Positions 16,153-25,750 of a stretch of DNA of 40,407 bases are shown piece after piece (positions within the stretch are counted from its first letter, which is position 1; the number at the start of each line of letters is the position of its first letter). The DNA comes from Clostridia bacterium (GTDB taxonomy: Bacteria > Bacillota > Clostridia > Christensenellales > Aristaeellaceae): assembly GCA_017524615.1 (NCBI GenBank), contig JAFXVJ010000029.1:1-40407 (forward strand), given 5' to 3'. The notes under the pieces were generated by a model. That model had not been told where the DNA came from, did no database searches, and saw only the letters and a list, made by a program, of their open reading frames with translations. The position numbers and the translations under genes were made by a program.

Positions 16153-16181
16153 GGGGCTGCTGCGCCAAGCGCAGCAGCCCC
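16153..16181 (+). terminator. Strong hairpin after the second sigma operon
   Basis: A perfect 13-bp stem (16153-16165 with 16169-16181) encloses a CAA loop, 20 bases after the stop codon. No T-run follows, so it may act as an mRNA 3'-end stabiliser rather than a complete terminator. Confidence 0.45.
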
Positions 16182-16272
16182 ATGAATAGCAGGATGAAAA
16201 GCCGCCGACGGGAAGGCGGCGGAGAACAAGCCGGTGATCCCATTATACGTAAAAAAAGTAAAAGGATCAGTC

Positions 16273-16307
16273 AAAAAAGAGGAAAACGCTGAGTGAGCGT
16301 TTTCCTC
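16273..16307 (-). terminator. Intrinsic terminator of the MATE-tex operon
   Basis: On the minus strand a 12-bp perfect stem (16296-16307 with 16279-16290) is followed by six T residues (16278-16273), a few bases after the tex stop codon. Confidence 0.85.
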
Positions 16308-16315
16308 CTTTGCCG

Positions 16316-18466
16316 TTACGCGCGTCCTTTGACCATGGTCAGGGCGATGCGCTTTTTCTTTTCGTCCACGCTGACCACCCACACCTTCACGATGTCGCCC
16401 ACCTTCACCACCTCGGAGGGGTGACGGATGAAGCGGTCCGCCATGCGGGAAATGTGCACCAGGCCGTCCTGATGCACGCCGATGTCCACAAACGCGCCGA
16501 AGTCGATCACGTTGCGCACGGTGCCGGTCAATTCCATGCCGGGCTGCAAGTCCTTCATATCCAGCACATCGGTGCGCAGCACGGGCTTGGGCAGTTCGTC
16601 GCGGGGGTCGCGGCCCGGCTTTTGCAATTCGGCCAGGATATCGTTCAGGGTGGGAACGCCGATGTTCAGCTCCCCGGCCAGCCGCTCCACGCCGTACTCC
16701 CTGGCCTTCAGGGCAATGCCGGGCAAGCCGCCGTTTTTGATTTCCCTGGCGTCAAAGCCCAGGGTGCTCAGGACGGCTTTGGCCGCGTCATAGCTTTCCG
16801 GATGCACGGCGGTGGCGTCCAGGGGGTTTTTGCTGTCCATCACCCGCAGAAATCCGGCGCACTGCTCAAAGGCCCGCGGCCCTAACTTGGGCACCTTTTT
16901 CAGCGCCGCCCGGCTGGGAATACCGTTCTCCTCCCGGTAGCTGACGATGTTTTTGGCCAGCGCCGGGCCGATGCCCGCCACATGGGACAGCAATTCAGCG
17001 GAGGCGGTGGATACCTCCACCCCTACCAGGTTCACGCACTGCTCCACCACGCCGTCCAGGGCGGCGGTCAGCTCGTTCTGCTTCAGGTCGTGCTGATACT
17101 GGCCCACACCGATGGCCTTGGGGTCGATTTTCACCAGCTCGGCCAGAGGGTCCTGCATGCGCCGGGCGATGGACACGGCGCTGCGCTGGGTCACGTCAAA
17201 ATCCGGGAACTCGGCGGCGGCCAGCTTGCTGGCGGAATACACCGACGCGCCCGCTTCGCTGACGATCACATAAGCCACGCCGGGCAATTCCGGCAGCAGG
17301 GAGGCGATGAACTGTTCGCTTTCCCGGCTGGCCGTGCCGTTGCCGATGGCGATGGCGGTGACGCCGTATTTTTTCACAAAACCCTTGATCAGCTTGGCCG
17401 ACGCCGCCTTGGCCAGTTCCTGGCCGGGCAGGGTGAAATGGCCCACGCCGGTATCCAGCACCTTGCCGTTTTCGTCGATCACCGCCAGCTTGCACCCCGT
17501 GCGGAAGCCGGGGTCCACCCCCAGGGTCACCTTGCCCTTGATGGGCGGCTGCAAAAGCAGCTGATGCAGATTTTGGGAAAACACTTTGATGGCTTGCACG
17601 TTGGCCCGGTCGGTGAGCTCGTTGCGGATCTCTCTTTCCAGGGAGGGGAACAGCAGCCGGTCCCAGGCGTCCAGGCAGGCCGCAGCCACCTGATCGGAGG
17701 CGGGGGAGCCGGGGCGGACAAAGGCGTTTTTAACTGTCAGCTCCGCTTTCCCCTCCGGCGCGATGAGCGAAACCTTCAAAAATTCTTCCCGCTCGCCCCG
17801 GTTCACGGCCAGCACCCGGTGAGATGCCATTTTGGGCACCGGCTCCCGGTAATCGTAGTACATGCTGTACACGCTGTCCTCTTCCTTGGCGGCCTTGGTT
17901 TCGATCACGCCCTCCCGCAGCAGCATTTCCCGCAATTGCTTCCGCAGGGCCGCGTCGTCACTGATCTGCTCGGCCAAAATGTCCCGGGCGCCGGAAAGGG
18001 CGGCATCCGCGTCGGGCACTTCCTTTTTCGCGTTGATATACTTTTCCGCCTCGGCGTATACGTCGCCCTTGGGCATTTGCATCAGCAGCCACAGAGCCAG
18101 GGGCTCCAGGCCCCGTTCCTTGGCCACGGTGGCCCGGGTGCGGCGTTTGGGCCGGAAGGGGCGGTAAATATCCTCCAATTCGGCCAGGGTGACGGCAGCG
18201 CGGAGGGAGGCGGTCAATTCTTCCGTCAGCACGCCCTGCTCCGCCAGCGCCTTTTCGATTTCTTCCCGACGCTTTTCCAGATTGCGCAGGTATTCCAGCC
18301 GCTCCGCCAGTTCCCTCAGCACCTGGTCATCCAGCGAGCCCGTCATTTCCTTGCGGTACCGGGCGATGAAGGGGATGGTGTTGCCTGCGTCCAGCAGATC
18401 GATCACCGCCTGCACCTGCTCTTTTCGCAGGGAAAATTCCTGCGCCAGGATCGTCACAAAATCCAT
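16316..18466 (-). CDS. tex: Tex-like transcription accessory protein
   Basis: This 716-residue protein is of the Tex/Spt6 family, a nucleic-acid-binding factor thought to act with the transcription machinery. In order it has the N-terminal helical Tex domain (LLDAGNTIPFIARYRKEMTG near residue 23), a YqgF/RNase H-like domain (LGVDPGFRTGCKLAV near 330), helix-hairpin-helix segments (LLSHVAGIGPALAKNIV near 500) and a C-terminal S1 RNA-binding domain (about 635-710, GTVRNVIDFGAFVDIGVHQDG). Length is typical. The start at 18466 has GGAGGGAG upstream; that ribosome site lies inside the last codons of the MATE gene, which ends two bases before tex begins, so the two are translationally linked. Confidence 0.96.
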   Translation of the reverse strand: MDFVTILAQEFSLRKEQVQAVIDLLDAGNTIPFIARYRKEMTGSLDDQVLRELAERLEYLRNLEKRREEIEKALAEQGVLTEELTASLRAAVTLAELEDIYRPFRPKRRTRATVAKERGLEPLALWLLMQMPKGDVYAEAEKYINAKKEVPDADAALSGARDILAEQISDDAALRKQLREMLLREGVIETKAAKEEDSVYSMYYDYREPVPKMASHRVLAVNRGEREEFLKVSLIAPEGKAELTVKNAFVRPGSPASDQVAAACLDAWDRLLFPSLEREIRNELTDRANVQAIKVFSQNLHQLLLQPPIKGKVTLGVDPGFRTGCKLAVIDENGKVLDTGVGHFTLPGQELAKAASAKLIKGFVKKYGVTAIAIGNGTASRESEQFIASLLPELPGVAYVIVSEAGASVYSASKLAAAEFPDFDVTQRSAVSIARRMQDPLAELVKIDPKAIGVGQYQHDLKQNELTAALDGVVEQCVNLVGVEVSTASAELLSHVAGIGPALAKNIVSYREENGIPSRAALKKVPKLGPRAFEQCAGFLRVMDSKNPLDATAVHPESYDAAKAVLSTLGFDAREIKNGGLPGIALKAREYGVERLAGELNIGVPTLNDILAELQKPGRDPRDELPKPVLRTDVLDMKDLQPGMELTGTVRNVIDFGAFVDIGVHQDGLVHISRMADRFIRHPSEVVKVGDIVKVWVVSVDEKKKRIALTMVKGRA

Positions 18467-18468
18467 TT

Positions 18469-19833
18469 TTACGCTCCCTCCGTTTGTATGGTTTTTCCGG
18501 ACAGCCGCTTGATTCTCCGGTAATAGGTGATCATCAGCAGCACCTCGGCCCCCAGCCAGGCGGCGGGTTCCGCGTAGTAAATGCCGTCCTGCCCCAGCCA
18601 CAGGGGCAGCAGCATGACCGCGCCCACCCGCATGGACAATTCCACCACCCCGGACAGCATGGGCGTCACCGTATCTCCCATGCCCTGGAGGGCAGAGCGG
18701 TACACATACAGCAAATACAGCACTGCCAGCGCTGCCAGCATGAACCTGAGATAGGTCTGGCCGACATTCAGCACGAGCTCCTTCTTTTCCTCGGTGGGGT
18801 CCACGAACAGGGACAGCACCGGCCGGCCGAACAGGAACAGCACGGCGGAAATGAGGACCGACGTGACCACGGACATGAATATGCTGGCGCGGATCCCGTC
18901 CCGGATCCGCCGCGGCTGTTCCGCGCCGAAGTTCTGCCCGGTATAGGCGGAAATGGCCGCGCCATAGGAAATGGCCGCCATTTCCATCAGGCCGTAGATT
19001 TTGTTGGTGGCGGTGAAGCCGGCGATGAATTCCCGGCCAAACCCATTGATCACCCGCTGCACCGCCATGCCGCCAAAGCCAATGACCAGGTTCTGGGCAG
19101 CGGTGGGGGAGCCCAGACGGATCAGCCGGCGCACGATGGGCGGATCCCAGCGCAGGTCCTTTTTATTCAGGCGCAGCAGAGGCACCCGGCGGATCATGCG
19201 CAAGCAGTACAGGGCGGATACGCTTTGGGCGATCAGCGTAGCCGCGGCGGCGCCTGCCACGCCCCACCGGAACGCGATCACAAACAGCGCGTCCAGGCAG
19301 ATATTGGTCAGGGAAGCAATGAGCATGGAGGTCAGCGGCGTTTTGGAATCGCCCACCGCCCGCAGGATGCCCGCCTGCACGTTGTACGCGGCAAAAATCG
19401 GCAAGCCGGCGAACAGAATGCGCAGATAGGTGACGGCCTGAGAATAAATGACGCCCGGCGGCGTATGCAGCACGGTGAGGACGGGGGCGACCAGGATTTG
19501 GGTCAGAGCGGCCAGAGAAAGCGCGATGACTGCCGTCAGCGTGATGGAGACCCCCACGGCCTGACGCAGCCCCGCCCCGTCCCGGGCCCCGAAGCGCTGG
19601 GAGATCAGGATGGAAAATCCCTGGGTGTAGCCCAGGAGCACGCCCATGAACAGCCAGATCAGCCAGTCCGAAGCGCCCACGGCATCCAGGGCGTCTACCC
19701 CGGCGAACCGGCCCACAAACGCCCCGTCCACAATGGTGTATAACTGCTGACAGATGTTTCCCGCCATCATGGGCAGCGCAAAGCCCATGATCAGCCTGCC
19801 CGGCTTGCCTGCCGTCATATCCGTGACCCGCAT
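18469..19833 (-). CDS. MATE family multidrug/cation antiporter
   Basis: The 454-residue integral membrane protein has about 12 hydrophobic segments and the two-fold repeat of the MATE family. Typical motifs are ALPMMAGNICQQLYTIVDGAFVG near the N-terminus, and FGGMAVQRVINGFGREFIAG followed by GAAISAYTGQNFGAEQ in the second half. MATE proteins export drugs or metabolites using Na+ or H+ gradients. The start at 19833 follows GGGGAGGAAAC. It has its own promoter 35-63 bases upstream and is co-transcribed with tex. The substrate cannot be told from sequence. Confidence 0.93.
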   Translation of the reverse strand: MRVTDMTAGKPGRLIMGFALPMMAGNICQQLYTIVDGAFVGRFAGVDALDAVGASDWLIWLFMGVLLGYTQGFSILISQRFGARDGAGLRQAVGVSITLTAVIALSLAALTQILVAPVLTVLHTPPGVIYSQAVTYLRILFAGLPIFAAYNVQAGILRAVGDSKTPLTSMLIASLTNICLDALFVIAFRWGVAGAAAATLIAQSVSALYCLRMIRRVPLLRLNKKDLRWDPPIVRRLIRLGSPTAAQNLVIGFGGMAVQRVINGFGREFIAGFTATNKIYGLMEMAAISYGAAISAYTGQNFGAEQPRRIRDGIRASIFMSVVTSVLISAVLFLFGRPVLSLFVDPTEEKKELVLNVGQTYLRFMLAALAVLYLLYVYRSALQGMGDTVTPMLSGVVELSMRVGAVMLLPLWLGQDGIYYAEPAAWLGAEVLLMITYYRRIKRLSGKTIQTEGA

Positions 19834-19867
19834 GTTTCCTCCCCGCGCAAAAAACCGCGCAAGGGCA

Positions 19868-19896
19868 ATTATACGGGATTTTGCCGCGAAACGCAA
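19868..19896 (-). promoter_or_regulatory. Sigma-A promoter of MATE-tex
   Basis: On the minus strand TTGCGT (19891-19896) and TATAAT (19868-19873) have a 17-base spacer. The resulting leader is about 30 bases, too short for a riboswitch. Confidence 0.72.
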
Positions 19897-19915
19897 GGGG
19901 CGGGAACGGCGATGC

Positions 19916-19953
19916 AAAAAAACCGCGGGAAGGACGGGGCGTCCTTCCGGCGG
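19916..19953 (-). terminator. Terminator after the MFS gene
   Basis: On the minus strand GGAAGGACG (19948-19940) pairs with CGTCCTTCC (19936-19928), extended by CCGC/GCGG, and seven T residues follow (19922-19916). It closes the metallophosphoesterase-ppk-GT-MFS unit about 100 bases after its last stop codon. Confidence 0.82.
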
Positions 19954-20053
19954 CTGCTGACGGCAGGTTTTTTTTCGCGGGAGGATAAACGGGAAAACCG
20001 TGAAAAACGCAAGGATCGGAAAATTTCCGGATCGAAACGGCTCCCGGCAGGAA

Positions 20054-21280
20054 TCAAAGCTCAGATTTTTGCTTTCTCAGCGCCGTGATGCCAACAGCCA
20101 TCAGCGCGGGAAAGATCAGCGCGGCCAGGAAGCCGGTTTTGAGTGCGGCCTGGGGCAGGGGCATGCTGTGCCAGAGGGCGTTCAGGAAGGACGCGCCGCG
20201 GCTGATGACCCCGTCGCTGACCGCGCCCACCAGGCTGGGCCCGCCGCAGCAGCCGATATCCCCGGCCAGGGCCAGGAAGGCGAACATGGCTGTGCCGCCG
20301 CCGGGGATGCGCCTGGCGGCCAGGGAAAAGGTGCCGGGCCACATCACGCCCACCGAAAAGCCGCATACGGCGCAGCTGATGAGCGACACCAACGGCCAGG
20401 GAGAGAACACCGTGACCAGGTAGCTGGCAACGCACAGCAGGCTGCTGAACAGAATGCCTTTTTCCACGGGCATCACGCCCCGGCTGAACAGCAAACGGCT
20501 CAGGCCCATGAGCAGGGCGAAGAAGCATGGCCCCAGCAGATCGCCCAGGGTTTTGCTCACCTGCAGGCCCTCTTCGGCAAACAGGCTGGTCCACTGGCTC
20601 ATGGCCTGCTCCGACGCGCCGGAACAGACCATCAGCAAAAACATCAGCCAGAACAGCGGCAGGCCGATCAGCCTGCGGATGGACAGGGGGCCGGATTCCG
20701 ACCGCAAAAGGCACAGGGGCGTTTTCGTGAACAGGATCGCGTTCCCCAGGGGCACCAACGCCCACAGCAGCGGCAGGATGTGCCAGCGGGCCGTGCCCAG
20801 CGCCAGGAAATACACCGTCGACAACAGCACGACGCCCACGTGCCCCCAGCAATAAAAAGAATGCAGCAGGCTCATTTCCCGTTCCTTATGATCGCTGGGC
20901 AGGGCCTCGATCAGCGGGCTGACCAGCACTTCCAGCAGCCCGCCGCCCACGGCGTTGAGCATCGTGGCGGTCAGCAGCCCCGCGTAGGGCGGCATCAGCC
21001 GGGGCAGCACAGATAAACCCGCCAGCCCCAGCACGCACAGCACATGGGCGCTCACCGTACACACCCGATAGCCGATCCGATCCACAAAACAGGCGGACAG
21101 CAGATCCACCGCCATCTGAATGAAAAAATTCAGGGTGATGATCAGGCTGATTTGGGTGAGCGATATGGAAAACTCCTGCTGAAAGGTGAGGAACAGCAGG
21201 GGCGAAAGGTTGTTGATGATGGCCTGGGTGATATAGCCGGTATAGCAGGCCAGGCGGGTATGGCGATAGGTGAATCGCAT
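20054..21280 (-). CDS. Major facilitator superfamily transporter
   Basis: The 408-residue product has about 12 membrane segments with MFS-style halves (SISLTQISLIITLNFFIQMA in TM2, then DRIGYRV in the TM2-3 loop). It resembles the fucose-permease-like branch of the MFS, whose members move sugars or small metabolites, but the substrate is not evident. The start was set at ATG 21280, with AAAGG ten bases upstream; an in-frame GTG at 21298 overlaps that ribosome site. It begins 27 bases after the GT-C-like gene and is the last gene of an operon that starts with the metallophosphoesterase. Confidence 0.88.
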   Translation of the reverse strand: MRFTYRHTRLACYTGYITQAIINNLSPLLFLTFQQEFSISLTQISLIITLNFFIQMAVDLLSACFVDRIGYRVCTVSAHVLCVLGLAGLSVLPRLMPPYAGLLTATMLNAVGGGLLEVLVSPLIEALPSDHKEREMSLLHSFYCWGHVGVVLLSTVYFLALGTARWHILPLLWALVPLGNAILFTKTPLCLLRSESGPLSIRRLIGLPLFWLMFLLMVCSGASEQAMSQWTSLFAEEGLQVSKTLGDLLGPCFFALLMGLSRLLFSRGVMPVEKGILFSSLLCVASYLVTVFSPWPLVSLISCAVCGFSVGVMWPGTFSLAARRIPGGGTAMFAFLALAGDIGCCGGPSLVGAVSDGVISRGASFLNALWHSMPLPQAALKTGFLAALIFPALMAVGITALRKQKSEL

Positions 21281-21307
21281 GGATGCAAAGCCTTTCACGC
21301 GGAAAAA

Positions 21308-22549
21308 TCAGATATGCACCTGGGTGACGCCCACGACAGTGAATAAAAGAATCTGAATCAGGAGGAAGATCTCCGCCGCGTGCAGCCGCTTTTTTTCCGG
21401 CGTCAGCAGCAGATAAAAGAAGGTGTAGGGCACCAGATCCACCATGTAGCGGGCGCCCAGCTGGAAGCCGCCCATGGTGCGGTGGAAAAAGAAGAAATAG
21501 CCATGGAGCAGGCAGGAGATCAGCACGGCCGCTTTTTCCCAGCGCATGCGCTTTTTGCACAGGTCCGTCACGGCCCAGATCACCATCAGCAGCAGGGTGG
21601 GACAGGCCAGGAACAGGGAATAGCCGTAGCGGCGGAACACCACGGAGCCATCCCTGATATCAAACGGAAGGCCCCACAGGAAGGTGGACAAATGCCCCTC
21701 CACATGATGGATGGAAAACTGTACGCCGCCTTGATAGGAGAATTCGGCCAGGTAGTTGTGCCCGAATTCCAGGGGATTGCCAAAGCGAACGGCGTTGTAA
21801 ATCGCCAGCCCCGCCGCAACGGCCAGCCCCAGCACCGTGCCGGGGGCCAGGCTGAGCGCCGTTTGGCCCAGGGATACGCCCGCCCGCCGATTCACGCGGA
21901 TGTACGTAATAAACAGGGGCAGGCCGTACAGCGCGTTAAAGGGACGGCAAGCCACCGACAGCGCGTAGCACAGCAGCGCGGCGGTCGGGCAGTCCAGGCA
22001 GAGCAGGCACACGGCAGCGGCGGTCAGGAAAAAGGCCAGCATCTGGGCGTGATACCACACGGCGCCGTTCAGCGTCATGGGCAGAAGCGACGAAGCGAAG
22101 CAGAAGAGGAAGGCGGACAGGGCCGCATTCATCCGCCGATACCCCACCCGGCGGAGGGTGTAAAACATGAGCACACAGGCTCCCAGGGCGTATGCCTTCA
22201 CCAGCAGGTTATCCGGCGTATTCATGCCGAACAGGAAGGTCAGCGGCCAGAGCACCACGGAGGGCAGCGGGGGAAAGGACACATACACCTGATCCCGGTA
22301 TTCCGCCAGCTCCAGAAAGCTTACCAGCCGCTCCCGCTCGGCCTGGGTGTCGGCCCGCAGGTGCGTCAGGCCCTCCCGCCATGCCATGGCCTGACGGGTG
22401 TAGGTATTATAGCCGGTTGGGCCGGCGAAGCTGGTGCCCAGCAGCAGGTGCATGACAGCCCACAGATCCACCATGGCCGCAATCAGCAGCAGCACCGTCA
22501 GCAAATCGCGGACGGCGGGCCGCCTGATCCATACGCGAAAACGATTCAT
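21308..22549 (-). CDS. Multi-pass membrane protein, GT-C glycosyltransferase-like
   Basis: The 413-residue protein has about 10-11 hydrophobic segments separated by short loops. After the first helix an external loop contains FAGPTGYNTYTRQAMAWREG and VYVSFPPLPSVVLWPLTFLF, a layout like that of dolichyl/undecaprenyl-phosphate-sugar transferases (GT39/GT83-type). Later landmarks are CRPFNALYGLPLF and FHRTMGGFQLGARYMVDLVP. These enzymes transfer sugars from lipid carriers to surface polymers or proteins. A classical DE or DD motif is not clear in the first loop, so the activity is inferred. The ATG overlaps the ppk stop by four bases, indicating coupled expression with polyphosphate kinase. Confidence 0.65.
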   Translation of the reverse strand: MNRFRVWIRRPAVRDLLTVLLLIAAMVDLWAVMHLLLGTSFAGPTGYNTYTRQAMAWREGLTHLRADTQAERERLVSFLELAEYRDQVYVSFPPLPSVVLWPLTFLFGMNTPDNLLVKAYALGACVLMFYTLRRVGYRRMNAALSAFLFCFASSLLPMTLNGAVWYHAQMLAFFLTAAAVCLLCLDCPTAALLCYALSVACRPFNALYGLPLFITYIRVNRRAGVSLGQTALSLAPGTVLGLAVAAGLAIYNAVRFGNPLEFGHNYLAEFSYQGGVQFSIHHVEGHLSTFLWGLPFDIRDGSVVFRRYGYSLFLACPTLLLMVIWAVTDLCKKRMRWEKAAVLISCLLHGYFFFFHRTMGGFQLGARYMVDLVPYTFFYLLLTPEKKRLHAAEIFLLIQILLFTVVGVTQVHI

Positions 22550-24606
22550 AGGCTCTCCTCTTCTACGGGAACGGCGATTTCCGCGGGGGCCAGGATGCGC
22601 GCCTCCTGGGAATTGAACAGAGGCTCTTCCCGCTTCACCCGGCGGTATTCTCCGCTCTTTTTCAGCGTCCAGGCTTTTACGTTGTCCCGCAGTTCATCCT
22701 GCAGGGAAGCGATGATCCGGTTTTGCAGGGCCGGGTCCTCGATGGGGAACATCAATTCCACCCGTTTGTCCAGGTTCCGGGGCATCCAATCGGCGGAGGA
22801 GAGATAAACCTCCCTTTCCCCATCGTTTTCAAATACGAAGGCCCGGGTATGCTCCAGCAGCCTGCCCACGATGGACCGTACCCGCAGATGATCCCGCCCC
22901 TTGGTTTGCAGGCAGCAGATGCCCCGCACGATCAGGTCGATTTCCACGCCGGCGTCCGCCGCTTTGTACAGCAGCTTGATCAGCTTGGGATCCACCAGCG
23001 CGTTCATTTTCGCGGTGATCCGGGCGGCGCGGCCCTCCTGGGCATGCTGGATTTCCCGCTCGATGAGCCGCTTGAATTCCTTGCGCAGGTGGGTGGGAGC
23101 GGCCACCAGCTTTTCCATGCCCGCGGCCTCCCCGTAGCCGGTGACCATGTTGAAGAAATTGCCGGCGTCCCGGCCGATGGCGTCGTCGCAGGTGAACAGG
23201 CCCATATCGGTGTACAGCCGGGCGGTGACATCGTTATAGTTGCCGGTGGCAAGGTGGACATAGCGGCGCAGGCCAGTGGGCTCCTTGCGCACCACCAGGG
23301 TGATTTTGCTGTGCGCCTTCAGCTTGGGCACGCCGTAGAATACGTGGCATCCCGCTTTTTCCAGCGCCAGGCACCAATTGATGTTGTTTTCCTCGTCGAA
23401 CCGGGCGCGCACCTCGATCAGCACCGTCACCTGCTTGCCCATCTGAGCGGCACGGGACAGCGCGGCTACGATGGGGCTTTTGCCGCTGACGCGGTACAGG
23501 GTCTGCTTGATGGCCATGACGTTGGGATCGTCCGCCGCCTCGCAGATAAAGCGCAGCACGGGGTCGAAGCTGTCGTAGGGGTGGTTCAGCAGGATATCCC
23601 CGCCCCGGATGGCGCGGAAAATGGAGCCCTCCGCCCGGAAACGGTCGTCGATGCGGGGGGTGAAAGGCGCAAAGCGCAGGGAATCGAAATCCGGCAGGGA
23701 GGAAATCTGCTTCATGAAGAAATCCAGGTTCAGCGGACCGGGCACGGAAAACACGCCCGGATCGGTCACGTCCAGATATTTCTTCAGCCGGGCAAGAAGC
23801 CTGGGATCGGCGCCTTCCGGCACTTCCAGCCGCAGCACCCGGCCCCACTTGCGCTTTTTCAGGTTCTTGCGCATTTCCACGATCAGGGCGTCGGCGTCGC
23901 TGTCGTTGTAAAGAAAATCGGTGTTCCGGGTGATGCGGAAGGGCAGGATGGCCAGGGGATGGCTTTTGCCGAACAGACGATGGGCAAACATCGCAATGAC
24001 CTGCTCCAACAGCATCCCGCGGACCTTGCCCTTGCCCATGGGCAGCAGCGTGACCCGCGGCAGAGAAGCGGGAACGGGGATCAGCGCCATGCGCGTCGCG
24101 CCCGTCCGCTCCGCGGGGGGCAGCAGCAGGGCCAAATGCAGGTGCTTGGCTGCCAGCAGGGGGAAGGGACGCCGGTCGTCAATGGCCCGGGGGGTGAGCA
24201 GGGGCTGGATCTGGCTGTCATAATAGTGGGAAAGCCATTCCCGCTGCTGACTGCTCAGCTCCTTGGCAGTCAGAAAGTGAATGCCTTCCGCCGCCAGGGC
24301 GGGCAGGTATTCTTCATTCAGCAATTGATACTGGCGCGCCACCTGCTCCCGCACAGCGGGAAAAACAGCGTCCAATTGCTCCTGAGGCGTCATGCCGGAG
24401 GGATCCTTCCGATCGTTTCCTGTGGCGACGCAGCGGGCCAGGGAGCCCACCCGCACCATGAAAAACTCGTCCAGGTTGGTGGAGCAGATGGAGAGGAATT
24501 TACCCTTTTCCAGCAGCGGATTATCCGGGTTGGCCGCTTCCTCCAGCACCCGGCGGTTGAATTGGAGCCAGCTCAGCTCCCGGTTGGTGATTTTTCCTTT
24601 ACTCAT
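22546..24606 (-). CDS. ppk1: Polyphosphate kinase 1
   Basis: PPK1 reversibly polymerises the terminal phosphate of ATP into polyphosphate. The 686-residue length and all four domains are normal. The N-terminal helical domain contains NRELSWLQFNRRVLEEA and ICSTNLDEFFMVRVGSLA. The catalytic domain has PYDSFDPVLRFICEAADDPN, the autophosphorylated histidine in KLKAHSKITLV (H432), and the second histidine in GRLLEHTRAFVFEN (H586). VYLSSADWMPRNLDKRVELM lies near the C-terminus. It sits 35 bases after the metallophosphoesterase gene and overlaps the GT-C-like gene, so it is mid-operon. Confidence 0.97.
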   Translation of the reverse strand: MSKGKITNRELSWLQFNRRVLEEAANPDNPLLEKGKFLSICSTNLDEFFMVRVGSLARCVATGNDRKDPSGMTPQEQLDAVFPAVREQVARQYQLLNEEYLPALAAEGIHFLTAKELSSQQREWLSHYYDSQIQPLLTPRAIDDRRPFPLLAAKHLHLALLLPPAERTGATRMALIPVPASLPRVTLLPMGKGKVRGMLLEQVIAMFAHRLFGKSHPLAILPFRITRNTDFLYNDSDADALIVEMRKNLKKRKWGRVLRLEVPEGADPRLLARLKKYLDVTDPGVFSVPGPLNLDFFMKQISSLPDFDSLRFAPFTPRIDDRFRAEGSIFRAIRGGDILLNHPYDSFDPVLRFICEAADDPNVMAIKQTLYRVSGKSPIVAALSRAAQMGKQVTVLIEVRARFDEENNINWCLALEKAGCHVFYGVPKLKAHSKITLVVRKEPTGLRRYVHLATGNYNDVTARLYTDMGLFTCDDAIGRDAGNFFNMVTGYGEAAGMEKLVAAPTHLRKEFKRLIEREIQHAQEGRAARITAKMNALVDPKLIKLLYKAADAGVEIDLIVRGICCLQTKGRDHLRVRSIVGRLLEHTRAFVFENDGEREVYLSSADWMPRNLDKRVELMFPIEDPALQNRIIASLQDELRDNVKAWTLKKSGEYRRVKREEPLFNSQEARILAPAEIAVPVEEESL

Positions 24607-24641
24607 GTTTCACACATCCTCAGTGGGCGGCGTGTTTCGCT

Positions 24642-25721
24642 TTATTGCGTCAGTTTGCTGGTCAGGCTCAACACGGTGACGGCGGGGGTGTTGAACAGGC
24701 GTACGCCGGGCAGCCCGATGGCTGATGAGGTGCCCAGGCCCGGGCTGATGTACTGGGACACGCCCATCACCGTGTTCAGCCCCACGACCTGCCGATCCTC
24801 CGGGAACCAGCCGTTGTTTCCCAGGCCGGAGGACAGCGGCACGCGCACCGCGCCGATGCCCGGCACCCGCCATTGGCCGCCCACGTAATGGCCCGCCAGC
24901 ACCAGCGACACGGTGCGCACGTAGCTGTCCATATCGTGGGGGGACCATTCCTGCAGGGATTGCAGGGCGGCCGGCTGCAGGGGATGATGGGTGAGCACCA
25001 CGTGCACATCCGATTCCAGTGTTTCCAGCCGGGCGGCCCGGATGCGGGACAATTGATCCAGCTGGTATTCCACCGCGGCCAGGCCCGCTTCCCGGTCGGG
25101 GGAGGGCTCCTGGGCCAGCAGCGCGTCCCGCTGGGCGGCATACGCGCTTTCGGAGGCGCTGAGATCCAGGGTGTATACCCAATCCGGGGCCAGCCATAAA
25201 TGGACACGGCCCGCCTGGATCTTCACCGGCGCGTCCAGGTAAATGCCGCCGTGGCTTTCCGCCGCCAGCACATAGGCGGCTTTGCCCTGACCGCCGTCCT
25301 TCGCGGTGTAGGCAACCGGGGCGGGATCCTCATCCCCGGGAATGAAATAGACGGGCGCTTTATCCCGGAACAGATCCAGCAGCGCCAAAAAGGCGTCTAT
25401 GCTGCCGTCCGGCCCGGTGATATCCCCGGTGACGCAGACCACGTTATAGCGGGCGTCCTGCAGCGCTGTGGCGAGGCGCTCCTGATGCGGCCCGAAAAAC
25501 AGGCCATGGAGGTCGCTGATGTGCAGGATGCGGAAATTTTCCAGGGAGGCGGGCAGGTTGGGCACCGTCACCCGCTGGGTCAGCAGGTTCACCCGGCTGT
25601 TATTGATGCTGTTCAAAACCACCGTGACCGCGATGATCACCGCCAGCAGCAGCAGCGTCAGCCCCCGGGCGGGATGCCTTTTTTTCGGCGACGCAAACAG
25701 AGGATCTTCCCTTGATTTCAT
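24642..25721 (-). CDS. Membrane-anchored metallophosphoesterase with degenerate active site
   Basis: The 359-residue protein has a cytoplasmic stub, one membrane helix (about 20-37) and an external calcineurin-like domain. Block I (DLHG, D70 and H72), block II (TGDITG, D100) and the VVLTHHP histidines (245-246) are present. However, the family's GNHD/E block reads GDED (129-132), and GHTHGGQ reads GHYVGGQ (277-283). At least two metal-binding or catalytic residues are therefore replaced. It may have altered or no phosphoesterase activity. It is first in an operon with ppk1, with its own promoter and AAAGGAG before the ATG. Related intact proteins include YkuE-type phosphodiesterases. Confidence 0.85.
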   Translation of the reverse strand: MKSREDPLFASPKKRHPARGLTLLLLAVIIAVTVVLNSINNSRVNLLTQRVTVPNLPASLENFRILHISDLHGLFFGPHQERLATALQDARYNVVCVTGDITGPDGSIDAFLALLDLFRDKAPVYFIPGDEDPAPVAYTAKDGGQGKAAYVLAAESHGGIYLDAPVKIQAGRVHLWLAPDWVYTLDLSASESAYAAQRDALLAQEPSPDREAGLAAVEYQLDQLSRIRAARLETLESDVHVVLTHHPLQPAALQSLQEWSPHDMDSYVRTVSLVLAGHYVGGQWRVPGIGAVRVPLSSGLGNNGWFPEDRQVVGLNTVMGVSQYISPGLGTSSAIGLPGVRLFNTPAVTVLSLTSKLTQ

Positions 25722-25750
25722 GGCAGACTCCTTTGGAAGGATTGACTTTC

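Noticed and set aside
22723-24888. 721-codon open frame on the plus strand
   Set aside because: Mirror of ppk1, whose catalytic motifs are intact on the minus strand.
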